Made by a program: the position numbers and the translations under genes
Notes under the pieces: model-generated
Seen by the model: only the letters and a program-made list of their open reading frames with translations
The model's database searches: none
What the model was told of the DNA's origin: nothing
Shown: positions 1-7,984 of the stretch, one piece after another
Numbering within the stretch: the stretch's first letter is position 1
Layout of the letters: each line of letters starts with the position of its first letter
From: Streptomyces sp. TS71-3
GTDB lineage: Bacteria > Actinomycetota > Actinomycetes > Streptomycetales > Streptomycetaceae
Reading direction: 5' to 3'
Length of the DNA stretch: 64,000 bases
Assembly: GCF_018327685.1 (NCBI RefSeq)
Contig: NZ_BNEL01000001.1
Span: 992,001 to 1,056,000, forward strand

Positions 1-1
1 G

Positions 2-214
2 ATCGGGCCGCTGCGCTCGTCGCGCCGGCTGTTCCGGCTGGCCGACGCCGCCCAGTACCGCGCCAAGGCGGCCCGTGCCACGGGCCCCGTCGTCGCAGGG
101 CGCGAGGGCCCCGACGACCCCGTGGTCCGCCTCGCCGACGCCCCCGCACCCCCGCCGGGCGAGCGCCGCAGGATCCGCGGCCGCGGGTCACCGGGGGAAA
201 CGGGGCGGGGCTGA
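2..214 (+). CDS. C-terminal end of a GGDEF-type protein (partial)
   Basis: The gene enters from the left edge, so only about 70 codons are seen. The frame opens with RLADAAQYRAKAAR, which resembles the last helix of GGDEF (diguanylate cyclase) domains, where the pattern ADxALYxAK is usual. A Pro/Arg/Gly-rich low-complexity tail follows, ending in TGA at 212-214. The catalytic GGDEF motif lies outside the window, so activity cannot be judged. The family call rests on one short motif and is tentative. Confidence 0.45.
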   Translation: MGPLRSSRRLFRLADAAQYRAKAARATGPVVAGREGPDDPVVRLADAPAPPPGERRRIRGRGSPGETGRG

Positions 215-244
215 GCCCGGCCGGCCCGGCGACCGCCGGACGGA

Positions 245-577
245 TCAGACGAACTCCACCTGCCGCTCCAGCACGGCCGAGTGGACGCCGACCGACGTGT
301 CCCGCATGTACGCCTTCCGCATCCCGCTCGCCTTGCGGTACACGTCCGTGTCGAGCGCGTCCCGCATCGCCGCCTCGGAGTCGAAGCTGATCCGGACGAT
401 GGCGTCGACGGGCTCCTCCGCGCCGTCCTGGGCGAGGTCGGACACGTAGTACTGCACGTACTCCCGCACCTCGGGGAGGGCGGCGTTGACCGGGCCGTAC
501 TCCGTCTCCATGAAGCGGCGGAAGTCCTCCGTGGAGACCTCGGGCCGCTTGCGGACCACTGTGATCACCGTGTGCAT
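245..577 (-). CDS. EthD / ferredoxin-like fold small protein
   Basis: A 110-aa protein starting MHTVITVV. The start is chosen because ggatggg lies a few bases upstream of the ATG, whereas the longer frame adds only a Pro/Gly-rich leader. Alternating beta and alpha stretches, an EYGPVN segment and the length fit the dimeric alpha-beta barrel EthD/monooxygenase-like proteins, which often act on small aromatic or polyketide-like substrates. It is transcribed away from the TetR gene at 728 across an operator-rich gap, so it is probably that regulator's target. The substrate is unknown. Confidence 0.6.
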   Translation of the reverse strand: MHTVITVVRKRPEVSTEDFRRFMETEYGPVNAALPEVREYVQYYVSDLAQDGAEEPVDAIVRISFDSEAAMRDALDTDVYRKASGMRKAYMRDTSVGVHSAVLERQVEFV

Positions 578-678
578 CTCGTCCCATCCTTGCCGAAGAC
601 CCTGCCGGTTCCCCGCCGGACACCTGGCGGGTCCTCCGCCGGGCAGCCAGCCGGACACCTTTGCTGAACACCTTTGCT

Positions 679-718
679 GAACACCTGTTCAACTCGACCG
701 TACCATGAACGGGTGTTC
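679..718. promoter_or_regulatory. paired palindromic operators between EthD and TetR genes
   Basis: GAACACCTGTTC (679-690) is a perfect palindrome with 5-bp arms. GAACGGGTGTTC (707-718) is a near-perfect second copy, with centres 28 bp apart. Just upstream a 12-13-bp segment containing TTGCTGAACACC is directly repeated (about 659-686). The layout is typical of TetR auto-operators controlling a divergent pair. Confidence 0.7.
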
Positions 719-727
719 AATGGACGG

Positions 728-1384
728 GTGACGAATCCTGCGACCGGCTCCACCGGCTCCACCGGCTCCACCGGCTCCACCGGCGCCAGGGGCGGCAAAC
801 GCACCGGCCACAGCAAGGACGGCCGGGACCTGCGCGCCGAGCTCGTCTCGGCCGCCGTGGCGATGCTGGCGCAGCCGCAGGCGGTGGCCGTCCCGTCGCT
901 GCGCTCGATCGCCCGGGCCTGCGGGGTGGCGCCCTCGGCGGTCTACTGGCACTTCCCGTCCGAGGCGGAGCTGCGGTCCGCCGTGCTCGACGCCGAGTAC
1001 ACCTCGCTGATCGAGTCCGTCGAGGCGGCGCTCGCCGCGGCGGGGGAGGGCGCCGATCCGCTGGTGGCCGCCGGCGACGCCTACATCGCCTGGGCGCTGG
1101 ACCACCCCGGCGCCTATCAGCTGCTCTTCGAGAGCGGTGACGAGCTCCCGGCCACCAGGGCCGAGCACGGCCCGCGCCTCCAGCGGCGCATCGTGGACCT
1201 CGCCCGGCGCGTCGACCCGCAGGCGCCCTTCGGCGCGGCGCTCCTGCTCTGGTCGGCCTGGCACGGCATCGTCTCCCTGCGCCTGCACAAGACCGAGTGG
1301 GACTGGGGGATGACGGCGCAGCAGGCCAACCACCGGCTCGTCTCCGCCCTGACGGGGCGTCCGGTTCCGGTGGTCGGCGACTGA
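728..1384 (+). CDS. TetR/AcrR family transcriptional regulator
   Basis: A 218-aa DNA-binding repressor if read from GTG 728. A TTG start at 674 would place coding sequence over the operators. An N-terminal (STG)4 stretch from a 9-bp tandem repeat is followed by a helix-turn-helix (SLRSIARACGVAPSAVYWHF) and then an all-helical ligand domain ending in LVSALTGRP, as in TetR_C_33-type members. The divergent EthD-like gene and the palindromes at 679-718 suggest autoregulation. No clear ribosome-binding site precedes the GTG, so translation may be leaderless or the start may differ. Confidence 0.8.
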   Translation: MTNPATGSTGSTGSTGSTGARGGKRTGHSKDGRDLRAELVSAAVAMLAQPQAVAVPSLRSIARACGVAPSAVYWHFPSEAELRSAVLDAEYTSLIESVEAALAAAGEGADPLVAAGDAYIAWALDHPGAYQLLFESGDELPATRAEHGPRLQRRIVDLARRVDPQAPFGAALLLWSAWHGIVSLRLHKTEWDWGMTAQQANHRLVSALTGRPVPVVGD

Positions 1385-1466
1385 CGGACCGCCCGGTTCC
1401 GGTGGACGGCGACTGAAGGCGCCGATGCACGCGCCGATACGGGCGCCGGTGCGGGCGCCGATCCGG
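1359..1466. repeat. duplicated TetR 3' end and 4 x 12-bp repeat
   Basis: The last codons and stop of the TetR gene (ggttccggtggtcggcgac and TGA) are repeated once directly downstream. Four 12-bp units of the type gcgccgatgcac follow at 1419-1466. Confidence 0.8.
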
Positions 1467-1559
1467 GGCCGCCGACGACTCTCGCCGCTGCGTGACGTCG
1501 ACCGGACTCCCGCCCCGCGGCGCGGAGATGTAAGGACCCGTACCTGGCCCCGCCCGTGA

Positions 1560-1576
1560 CACTGATTGATTCAGTG
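1560..1576. promoter_or_regulatory. inverted repeat upstream of hutH
   Basis: CACTGA-N5-TCAGTG lies 15 bp before the likely hutH start. The position suits an operator, but no cognate regulator gene is adjacent. Confidence 0.35.
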
Positions 1577-1591
1577 CGTAGTCTCCTGAAT

Positions 1592-3136
1592 ATGACTATG
1601 CATACCGTGGTGGTGGAACCCGCCGGGACCCGTGCCGAGGACGTCCTGGCCGTCGCCCGGGGCGGCGCCGGAGTAGAGCTGTCGGCCGCGGCGCTCGCCG
1701 CGCTGGCCGGCGCCCGCGAGGTCATCGACGCGCTCGCCGCGAAGCCCGATCCGGTGTACGGCGTGTCGACGGGCTTCGGCGCCCTGGCCACCCGCCACAT
1801 CGGCCCGAGCCTGCGCGCGGCGCTGCAGCGCAACATCGTCCGCTCGCACGCGGCCGGCATGGGCCCGCGCGTGGAGCGCGAGGTGGTCAGGGCGCTGATG
1901 TTCCTGCGCCTGAAGACGCTCTGCTCCGGCCACACCGGCGCCCGGCCCGAGGTCGCGCAGGCCATGGCCGACGTGCTGAACGCCGGCATCACCCCCGTGG
2001 TCCACGAGTACGGCTCCCTCGGCTGCTCCGGCGACCTCGCGCCGCTCAGCCACTGCGCCCTCACGCTGATGGGGGAGGGCGACGCGGAGGGACCCGACGG
2101 CGCGGTGCGTCCCGCGGCCGAGCTGCTGGCCGAGCACGGCATCAGCCCCGTCGAGCTGCGCGAGAAGGAGGGCCTGGCCCTGCTGAACGGCACGGACGGC
2201 ATGCTCGGCATGCTGCTCATGGCCCTCGACGACCTGGAGACCCTCTACAAGTCCGCCGACATCACCGCCGCCCTCAGCCTGGAGGCGCTGCTCGGCACCG
2301 AGAAGGTCCTCGCGCCCGAGCTGCACGCCATCCGCCCGCACCCGGGGCAGGGCGCCGCCGCGGCCAACATGCTCGCCGTGCTCGCCGGGTCCGGCCTCAC
2401 CGGGCACCACATGGGGGACGCGCCGCGGGTGCAGGACGCGTACTCCGTGCGGTGCGCCCCGCAGGTCGCGGGCGCGGGCCGCGACACCCTCGCGCACGCC
2501 CGGCTGGTGGCGGGCCGCGAGCTGGCCGCGGCCGTCGACAATCCCGTGGTACTGGACGGCGGCCGGGTCGAGTCCAACGGGAACTTCCACGGCGCCCCGG
2601 TCGGCTACGTCCTGGACTTCCTCGCCGTCGCCGCCGCCGACCTCGCCTCCATCGCCGAGCGCCGCACCGACCGGCTGCTCGACAAGAACCGCTCCCACGG
2701 CCTGCCCGCGTTCCTCGCCGACGACCCCGGCGTGGACTCCGGGCTGATGATCGCCCAGTACACGCAGGCGGCGCTGGTCAGCGAGATGAAGCGGCTGGCC
2801 GTGCCGGCGTCCGTGGACTCCATCCCGTCGTCCGCGCTGCAGGAGGACCACGTCTCCATGGGGTGGTCCGCCGCGCGGAAGCTGCGCACGGCGGTGGGCA
2901 ACCTCGCGCGCGTGCTGGCGATCGAGATGTACGCGGCGACCCGTGCGGTGGAACTCCGCAAGGGGCTGCGGCCCGCCCCCGCCAGCCAGGCCGTGATCGA
3001 CGCGGTGCGGGAGGCGGGTATCGAGGGCCCCGGGCCCGACCGGTTCCTCGCGCCCGACCTCGCGGCGGCGGAGGAGTTCGTACGGGTCGGCGCGCTGGTC
3101 GACGCGGTGGAGGCGGTGACGGGGCCGCTGGCGTAG
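1592..3136 (+). CDS. hutH: histidine ammonia-lyase
   Basis: A 514-aa cytoplasmic enzyme that deaminates L-histidine to urocanate, the first step of histidine use. The MIO prosthetic-group loop reads GSLGCSGDLAPLSH, with Cys145-Ser146-Gly147. Most family members have Ala-Ser-Gly, while Streptomyces HutH carries Cys-Ser-Gly, so this is normal here. Other family blocks include VYGVSTGFG, RNIVRSHAAGMG and SNGNFHG. The start MTMHTVVV (1592) matches the family N-terminus; 1598 is an alternative. No Shine-Dalgarno sequence is evident. An inverted repeat sits directly upstream. hutU, hutI and hutG are not adjacent, as is usual in Streptomyces. Confidence 0.95.
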   Translation: MTMHTVVVEPAGTRAEDVLAVARGGAGVELSAAALAALAGAREVIDALAAKPDPVYGVSTGFGALATRHIGPSLRAALQRNIVRSHAAGMGPRVEREVVRALMFLRLKTLCSGHTGARPEVAQAMADVLNAGITPVVHEYGSLGCSGDLAPLSHCALTLMGEGDAEGPDGAVRPAAELLAEHGISPVELREKEGLALLNGTDGMLGMLLMALDDLETLYKSADITAALSLEALLGTEKVLAPELHAIRPHPGQGAAAANMLAVLAGSGLTGHHMGDAPRVQDAYSVRCAPQVAGAGRDTLAHARLVAGRELAAAVDNPVVLDGGRVESNGNFHGAPVGYVLDFLAVAAADLASIAERRTDRLLDKNRSHGLPAFLADDPGVDSGLMIAQYTQAALVSEMKRLAVPASVDSIPSSALQEDHVSMGWSAARKLRTAVGNLARVLAIEMYAATRAVELRKGLRPAPASQAVIDAVREAGIEGPGPDRFLAPDLAAAEEFVRVGALVDAVEAVTGPLA

Positions 3137-3233
3137 CGACCGTTCCGGGCGGGGCCCGGCCGGGAGCGGAGAGCCCGGTCCGGAGCCGGACCCGGGGCCC
3201 TTCGCCCGCCGGGCGGCGTGTCAGGCGCGGGGC

Positions 3234-3326
3234 GGCTGATCAGAAGCTCATGTCTACGGGCTGATCAGAAGCTCATGCCTGCGGCTGATCAGAAGCCCAT
3301 GCCTACGGCTGATCAGAGGCTCATGC
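3234..3326. repeat. about 4 x 23-bp tandem repeat downstream of the LAETG protein
   Basis: Four degenerate units of ctgatcagaagctcatg plus a short variable tail. The last unit overlaps the stop codon of the minus-strand gene at 3321, so the array appears to have grown from that gene's 3' end. Confidence 0.85.
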
Positions 3327-3692
3327 GCCGGCCAGCTCCGGGTCGGCCTCGTACTCGCCGTGGTCCCGGCGGACCGAGTAGGCGATGAAGGCCGCGCCGA
3401 CGCCGAGGAAGGCCGTGCCGGCGATGAGGTACGGGGTGGTGTCGAAGGCGCCCGTCTCGGCCAGGCGGCCGGCGCCGGCCGCCGCCCCGGCGCCGGCCGC
3501 CGCCCCGGAGGCGGTGCCGGAGGTGGCGGAGGACTCCAGGGCGGTCAGGGTCGCGGGCTCGGCCGCGGAGCGGCTGCCGTCCGCCGGGGCCGCCGTGCCC
3601 GTCGTCGCGTGGGCGGTCGGGACGAACCACAGGGCACCCAGCAGGGCCGCCGCCGCGACGGCGATGGGCAACGAACGGTGGGCGGCGGACAC
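3321..3692 (-). CDS. small secreted LAETG (sortase-type) surface protein
   Basis: A 123-aa protein with an N-terminal signal peptide (about residues 1-29, ending AHA) and an Ala/Gly-rich middle containing a repeated GAAAGAGAAAGA segment. It ends in a sorting signal: LAETG, a hydrophobic span (YLIAGTAFLGVGAAFIAYS) and a basic tail (VRRDHG). Streptomyces class E sortases accept LAxTG, so covalent attachment to peptidoglycan is likely. No sortase gene is nearby. There is no recognisable functional domain; it may be a spacer-type wall protein. Confidence 0.7.
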   Translation of the reverse strand: MSAAHRSLPIAVAAAALLGALWFVPTAHATTGTAAPADGSRSAAEPATLTALESSATSGTASGAAAGAGAAAGAGRLAETGAFDTTPYLIAGTAFLGVGAAFIAYSVRRDHGEYEADPELAGA

Positions 3693-3802
3693 GGAAGATC
3701 GATCCCCTTGCGGCGCTGGCGAATTGACCGTGCTGACCGATGCTAATGAAAGGGGCGGGTCGCAGGAAAGCCACGGGTCGATCGAGTCGTACCCTCCGTC
3801 CT

Positions 3803-4186
3803 ATGGGCACTTCTGAGACATCACGTTTTGTCCGGCTGCGGGTTGATCTGGTGGTCGAGATCGAGGATTCCGTCGCCCTCACCGGCGCCGCCCTCCAGCG
3901 CATCGAGGAGGAGGCCGGGGAGTCGGGGTCCGACGGCGGGTCCGGGGCGGGCGCACACGGCATGACCGCCGAGGAGCGCATCCACGCGATCACCGCCGTG
4001 CAGCAGGACGAGGCGGAGGCGCTGGCCTATCTCGTCGATCCGTTCGACCTGGTCCACGGTGTTCCGGGAGTGGACCTCGCACAGGCCTCGTGGAGCAGTG
4101 AGGAGATCGACTACGATCCGGATTCGCCTGATTGGCGCTTGGGCGTGGATGATGGCGGCGAAGACAACGGGACCGGAGAGGACTAG
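3803..4186 (+). CDS. conserved Streptomyces hypothetical protein
   Basis: A 127-aa acidic protein starting MGTSETSRFVRLRVDLVVEIED. It is chosen over the in-frame ATG 21 codons upstream because conserved-looking sequence begins here, although no strong ribosome site is visible. It has an N-terminal beta-alpha segment, a Gly/Ser linker and a C-terminal half ending in a very acidic tail (VDDGGEDNGTGED). There is no signal peptide or membrane span. Its place between hutH and the L,D-transpeptidase looks like stable synteny. The function is unknown. Confidence 0.65.
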   Translation: MGTSETSRFVRLRVDLVVEIEDSVALTGAALQRIEEEAGESGSDGGSGAGAHGMTAEERIHAITAVQQDEAEALAYLVDPFDLVHGVPGVDLAQASWSSEEIDYDPDSPDWRLGVDDGGEDNGTGED

Positions 4187-4497
4187 CGGACTCCGGGAGC
4201 CGTGCCGGACGGCCGAGGGATCGGCGCGGGACCGGCGCGGTGTCCGGCGGTCGTCACGCGGCGCGAGGATCGCGTGCCGGAGGCCGGACCGGGGGGCGAT
4301 TCCCGCTTCCTGGAACTGCAACCGCCTGACCGGTTTCCGACGTCTCCCCAGGCACAGAGCTTGACGACCGCGCCACATGAGTGGTGCGCGCCACAAATCT
4401 GCCGGACATGGAACGGGATGAAGCAGACGGGGCGTTGTTGACGGTCACGGGGACGTCTTGCTTCTTTCGGCATTCGGCGACGATGGAGATGCGTGTG
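4187..4497. other. intergenic stretch upstream of the L,D-transpeptidase
   Basis: About 310 bases without a convincing gene. Short frames exist but lack codon bias and ribosome sites. It presumably holds the promoter of the gene starting at 4498, but no clear -35/-10 pair or palindrome was recognised. Confidence 0.4.
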
Positions 4498-5754
4498 ATG
4501 ACGGACAGCAAGCGGCGCAGGCGCCTGACGGCGGTGGCCGCGCTGCTCGGAGGGGTGCTGGTGCTCTCCGCCTGCAACGACTCGAAGGGCGCTGACGGGA
4601 AGGCCTCGGGTGACGACGGCGGAAAGTCGCAGGCGCAGGTCGACGAGGCGGCAGCCAAGAAGGCCTCGCAGGCCGAGATCACTATTTCCCCGAAGGACGG
4701 CTCGAACAACGCGAGCATCAACAACGCCGCGCAGGTGACGGTCCAGAAGGGCACGCTCACCGACGTCTCGATGAAGTCCGCGAACGGCACCGAGGTCCCC
4801 GGCGACATATCGTCCGACAAGACCAGCTGGAAGCCGAGCGGCCAGCTCGAGCGCGCGACGCTCTACAAGGTCACCGCCACCGCCCAGGACTCCGAGGGCC
4901 GCATCGCCCACGAGAACGGCTCCTTCACCACGGTCTCCCCGGCCAACAGCTTCATCGGCAACTTCACCCCGGACGCCGGTTCCACCGTCGGCGTCGGCAT
5001 GCCCGTGACGTTCAACTTCGACAAGGCGATCACCAACAAGGCCGCCGTGCAGAAGGGGATCACCGTCACCTCCAGCAGCGGCCAGGAGGTCGTCGGGCAC
5101 TGGTTCGGTGCGAACCGCCTCGACTTCCGCCCGCAGAACTACTGGCAGGAGGGCTCCACGGTCACGTTCAAGCTGGCCCTCGACGGCGTCGAGGGCGCCT
5201 CGGGCGTCTACGGCGTGCAGCAGAAGACCGTGCAGTTCCACATCGGCCGCAACCAGGTCTCCTTCGTCGACGCCAAGTCGAAGGAGATGAAGGTCACCCA
5301 GGACGGCAAGGTCATCAAGACCATCCCGATCTCCGCGGGCGCGCCCGAGCACAAGACGTACCAGGGCCAGATGGTGATCTCCGAGAAGTTCACCCAGACC
5401 CGGATGAACGGCGCGACGGTCGGCTTCACCGACGACGACGGCAAGGGCGAGTACGACATCAAGGACGTGCCGCACGCCATGCGGCTGTCCAGCTCCGGCA
5501 CCTTCATCCACGGCAACTACTGGGGTGCGCCGTCGGTCTTCGGCAGCGTCAACACCAGCCACGGCTGCGTGGGCCTTCAGGACAAGAAGGGGGCGAAGGA
5601 CCCGAACACCCCGGCGGCCTGGTTCTACGCCCACTCGCTCATCGGTGACGTGGTCGTCGTCTCCAACACCGGCGACAAGACCGTCCAGCCGGACAACGGC
5701 CTGAACGGCTGGAACCTCGACTGGGCGCAGTGGAAGGCCGGCTCCGCGGTCTGA
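4498..5754 (+). CDS. lipoprotein L,D-transpeptidase (YkuD domain)
   Basis: A 418-aa protein, exported and lipid-anchored: MTDSKRRRR, a hydrophobic span and lipobox LSAC with the modified Cys at residue 26. Two Ig-like (Big) domains follow, then a C-terminal YkuD domain with His338 in HGNYW and the catalytic motif SHGCVGL (His355, Cys357). These enzymes form 3-3 peptidoglycan cross-links and are resistant to most penicillins. The start at 4498 is chosen because ggaga lies 8-9 bases upstream; 4489 is possible. It is closed by two hairpins downstream. Confidence 0.92.
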   Translation: MTDSKRRRRLTAVAALLGGVLVLSACNDSKGADGKASGDDGGKSQAQVDEAAAKKASQAEITISPKDGSNNASINNAAQVTVQKGTLTDVSMKSANGTEVPGDISSDKTSWKPSGQLERATLYKVTATAQDSEGRIAHENGSFTTVSPANSFIGNFTPDAGSTVGVGMPVTFNFDKAITNKAAVQKGITVTSSSGQEVVGHWFGANRLDFRPQNYWQEGSTVTFKLALDGVEGASGVYGVQQKTVQFHIGRNQVSFVDAKSKEMKVTQDGKVIKTIPISAGAPEHKTYQGQMVISEKFTQTRMNGATVGFTDDDGKGEYDIKDVPHAMRLSSSGTFIHGNYWGAPSVFGSVNTSHGCVGLQDKKGAKDPNTPAAWFYAHSLIGDVVVVSNTGDKTVQPDNGLNGWNLDWAQWKAGSAV

Positions 5755-5764
5755 GACACGGAAT

Positions 5765-5791
5765 CCGGGGTCTCGTGCCGCGAGGCCCCGG
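5765..5791 (+). terminator. stem-loop after the L,D-transpeptidase
   Basis: CCGGGGTCTCG / CGAGGCCCCGG, an 11-bp stem with one G-U pair and a 5-nt loop, 10 bases past the stop codon. Confidence 0.6.
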
Positions 5792-5832
5792 GATCCCGGG
5801 CCCGGGGCTGACGCCCCCGGTCGTATGAGCGA

Positions 5833-5872
5833 AAGGGTGCCGCGTCCGGAATCCTCCGGACGCGGCACCCTT
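5833..5872. terminator. perfect 18-bp bidirectional terminator
   Basis: An 18-bp perfect stem (AAGGGTGCCGCGTCCGGA and its complement) with a 4-nt loop ATCC, followed by ttctct. It separates the plus-strand transpeptidase from the minus-strand VOC gene and would serve both. Confidence 0.9.
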
Positions 5873-5931
5873 CTCTCGTGCCCAGGCGGCGTGCCCAGGC
5901 CGCGTGCCCGGTCGGTCCGCGGGCCGTGGCG

Positions 5932-6306
5932 TCACGCCGGGGACATCACCTCGTAGAGGTTGCGCGCGTCGTCGACGAAGAAGAGCCCGCGCGGGCAGAG
6001 CGGATGACCGATCCGGCCGTTGTCCGGCTCGGCCGGGTCGTTGCCGTAGGCGATGCCACGGGCCTGAAGGCGGGCAAGGACCGCGTCGAACTCCTCTGGT
6101 GCCACGTCGAACGCCAGGTGGTGGCCCTCGGGCCGGTCCACGGACATGAAGTCCAGCGTGAGCCCGCCATTGACCCGCACCGGGGCGAAATGCCCGCGCC
6201 GGCCCGCCGGGGGCAGCGCCTCAAGCCCCATCACGTACGCGAAGAACTCGGCCGCGGCCCGGTGGTCGGCGGCCGGCACGATGGTGTGGTTCAGGGTGAC
6301 GGTCAC
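5932..6306 (-). CDS. VOC (glyoxalase-fold) family protein
   Basis: A 124-aa single-chain glyoxalase/bleomycin-resistance fold protein starting VTVTLNHTIVPAADH and ending DPDDARNLYEV-like (FVDDARNLYEVMSPA). Paired beta-alpha-beta-beta-beta modules are visible (NHTIVPA...; HHLAFDV...). Its GTG start overlaps the TetR stop by four bases (GTGA), so it is translationally coupled to that regulator. Possible roles are drug sequestration or metal-dependent lyase or dioxygenase chemistry. Which of these applies cannot be read from sequence. Confidence 0.8.
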   Translation of the reverse strand: MTVTLNHTIVPAADHRAAAEFFAYVMGLEALPPAGRRGHFAPVRVNGGLTLDFMSVDRPEGHHLAFDVAPEEFDAVLARLQARGIAYGNDPAEPDNGRIGHPLCPRGLFFVDDARNLYEVMSPA

Positions 6307-7133
6307 GGGGTGCCCCTGGTTCCGGCCCCGGACGCGGAGTCCTTGGCTGTGTCCTGGGTGTCCTGGGTGTCCTGGGTGTCCTGGGTGTCCTGGGTGTCCT
6401 GGGTGTCCTGGGTGTCCTGGGTGTCCCTGGCGGACTCCGTCCCGTCCGCGGCCCCGGTGGTCCTCGCGGTCGGCGCCTGCGGGTCGTCGCCGTTGCCCGG
6501 GTGCACCGCCCCGTGCAGCAGCACGTCCACGAGTTCGGCGGCGTCCAGAGCCGTCTCGTCGGAGGCCTCGCGCAGGTGCATGTAGGCCATGCCGAGCAGC
6601 ACGCCCGCCACCGTCTCCGGGGTGATCCGCAGCGCCGCGCGGTCCGGCTCGATCAACTCCACCAGGCCCTCCTGCAGCGAGCGCAGCGACGACTCGCGGC
6701 CCTGTCCGCGGGGCGGCTCGGCGGCGGGGCGGCTGGGCCGGCGGCCCGAGGCGTACAGCGAGCCGACCACCGAGCCCATCCGGGCCAGATGGGCGCGCAT
6801 CGCCTCGGCGGCCTGGACGAGCCGGTCGTGCAGCGGGTCGTCCAGCGGGACCGAGGCGAGCTCCCGCAGCACGTGCCCGGGGCTGACCGCCTCCGCCACG
6901 CAGGCGTCCAGCAGCTCGTCCTTGTCCTTGAAGGCCCGGAAGATGGTGGCCTCGCCGATGCCCGCGGCGCGGGCGATCCGGCTGGTCGTGATCGCCGCTC
7001 CGTGCTCGGCGATCAGCGGCAGCGCGACGGTGACGATCATCGCCCGCCGCTCCTCGATGCTCATGCCCGGCGCCCGGCGGCGCGGGCCCGGAGGCGTGGG
7101 GGTGCCTGCGTCGGCACCCGTGGGGGAAGACAT
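6303..7133 (-). CDS. TetR family regulator with a (DTQ)n tail
   Basis: A 276-aa regulator with a HTH at about residues 45-68 (ITTSRIARAAGIGEATIFRAF), an ordinary TetR ligand domain and an unusual C-terminal tail of DTQ tripeptides. The tail is coded by about eight perfect 9-bp repeats (gtcctgggt on the plus strand, about 6351-6422). The repeat keeps frame whatever its copy number, so tail length may vary between strains. It forms an operon with the VOC gene. Two 18-bp palindromes lie just upstream of its start and are the likely auto-operators. Confidence 0.85.
   Translation of the reverse strand: MSSPTGADAGTPTPPGPRRRAPGMSIEERRAMIVTVALPLIAEHGAAITTSRIARAAGIGEATIFRAFKDKDELLDACVAEAVSPGHVLRELASVPLDDPLHDRLVQAAEAMRAHLARMGSVVGSLYASGRRPSRPAAEPPRGQGRESSLRSLQEGLVELIEPDRAALRITPETVAGVLLGMAYMHLREASDETALDAAELVDVLLHGAVHPGNGDDPQAPTARTTGAADGTESARDTQDTQDTQDTQDTQDTQDTQDTQDTAKDSASGAGTRGTP
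6349..6425. repeat. in-frame 9-bp tandem repeat coding (DTQ)n
   Basis: About eight near-identical copies of tcctgggtg inside the TetR coding region. They look unselected and recently expanded. Confidence 0.9.
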
Positions 7134-7146
7134 ACGGGGACTGTAC

Positions 7147-7190
7147 GGAGTGAGTGCTCACTCCGACAAGGGGGAGTGAGCACTCACTCC
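7147..7190. promoter_or_regulatory. two tandem 18-bp TetR operators
   Basis: GGAGTGAGTGCTCACTCC (7147-7164) and GGAGTGAGCACTCACTCC (7173-7190) are perfect 8-bp-arm palindromes with 2-bp centres, spaced 26 bp centre to centre. They lie 14-57 bases upstream of the TetR start at 7133. A second, weaker repeat ATTAC-N7-GTAAT is at 7241-7257. Otherwise 7191-7507 holds only direct repeats of gccgtcaggccggc type. Confidence 0.85.
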
Positions 7191-7507
7191 GCGGTCAGGG
7201 CGACCTCTGGCGCCCGCCCCACCGTTCGGGGTGCTCGGCCATTACCCCGGACGTAATCGACGTGTGCTCCGCCGCGGCGGAGGATCGGGGCATCGGACCG
7301 CGGGTCCGGAACGGATGGCCGAGGACGGTCGCACGGTCACGGTCGCAGGGGAGCTGCGCCGGCCGGTGACGAGCGCCGCGGACGGCCCGCACGCCCCGCA
7401 CGGCCACGAGCACCACACCGGCTGACCGTCAGGCCGGCAGACCGTCACATCGTCACGCAGGCAGGCCGTCAGGCCGGCAACCATCACGCCGACAAGGAGA
7501 ACCGCCG

Positions 7508-7849
7508 ATGACCGCATACGCCGTAGGACACCTTCGCCCGGGCGGGCCCCATGAGGACGTCTTCCGCTACATCGAGCTGATCCAGTCGACGCTCGACCCG
7601 TACAGAGGCCGCTTCCTCGTCCACGGGGCGAGCGTGGAGGTGAAGGAGGGGCAGTGGCCGGGTGCGATCGTCATCATCGCCTTCCCGGACCTGACCGCCG
7701 CCCGGGAGTGGTACGACTCCCCGGCCTACCGGGAGATCCTGCCGATGCGCACGGACCACATGCCCGGCGACGTGATCCTCGTCGACGGGGTACCGGTGGA
7801 CTACGACCCGTCCGCGACGGCGGCCCGGTTGCGGGAGGCGGCGGCGTGA
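7508..7849 (+). CDS. DUF1330 family protein
   Basis: A 113-aa cytoplasmic protein with an ideal ribosome site (aaggaga) before the ATG. The sequence MTAYAVGHL...GGRFLVHG-like...WPGAIVIIAFPDLTAAREWYDSPAYREI matches the DUF1330 ferredoxin-like fold, a dimeric family related to EthD and ABM proteins. No catalytic role is established for the family. It stands alone between a TetR operon and popR. Confidence 0.8.
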   Translation: MTAYAVGHLRPGGPHEDVFRYIELIQSTLDPYRGRFLVHGASVEVKEGQWPGAIVIIAFPDLTAAREWYDSPAYREILPMRTDHMPGDVILVDGVPVDYDPSATAARLREAAA

Positions 7850-7984
7850 CGGACGGCGGTGCGGGCCGGGCCCTCGCCGTGGCGCGGGCCGCGGACCGTG
7901 GGGACGGCGGAGGTGAGCGGCGATTTCGCGGGTGGCGGAACGCCGCCGGGTTCCGCCCCGGCGCAACCCTCCTAATCTGAGGGA

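Noticed and set aside
674..727. Longer TetR start at TTG 674
   Set aside because: It would put the operators inside the coding region and adds a leader unlike the family; GTG 728 is preferred.
717..1562. Long minus-strand open frames opposite the TetR gene
   Set aside because: Arg/Pro-rich shadow of a GC-rich gene with no motifs or ribosome site.
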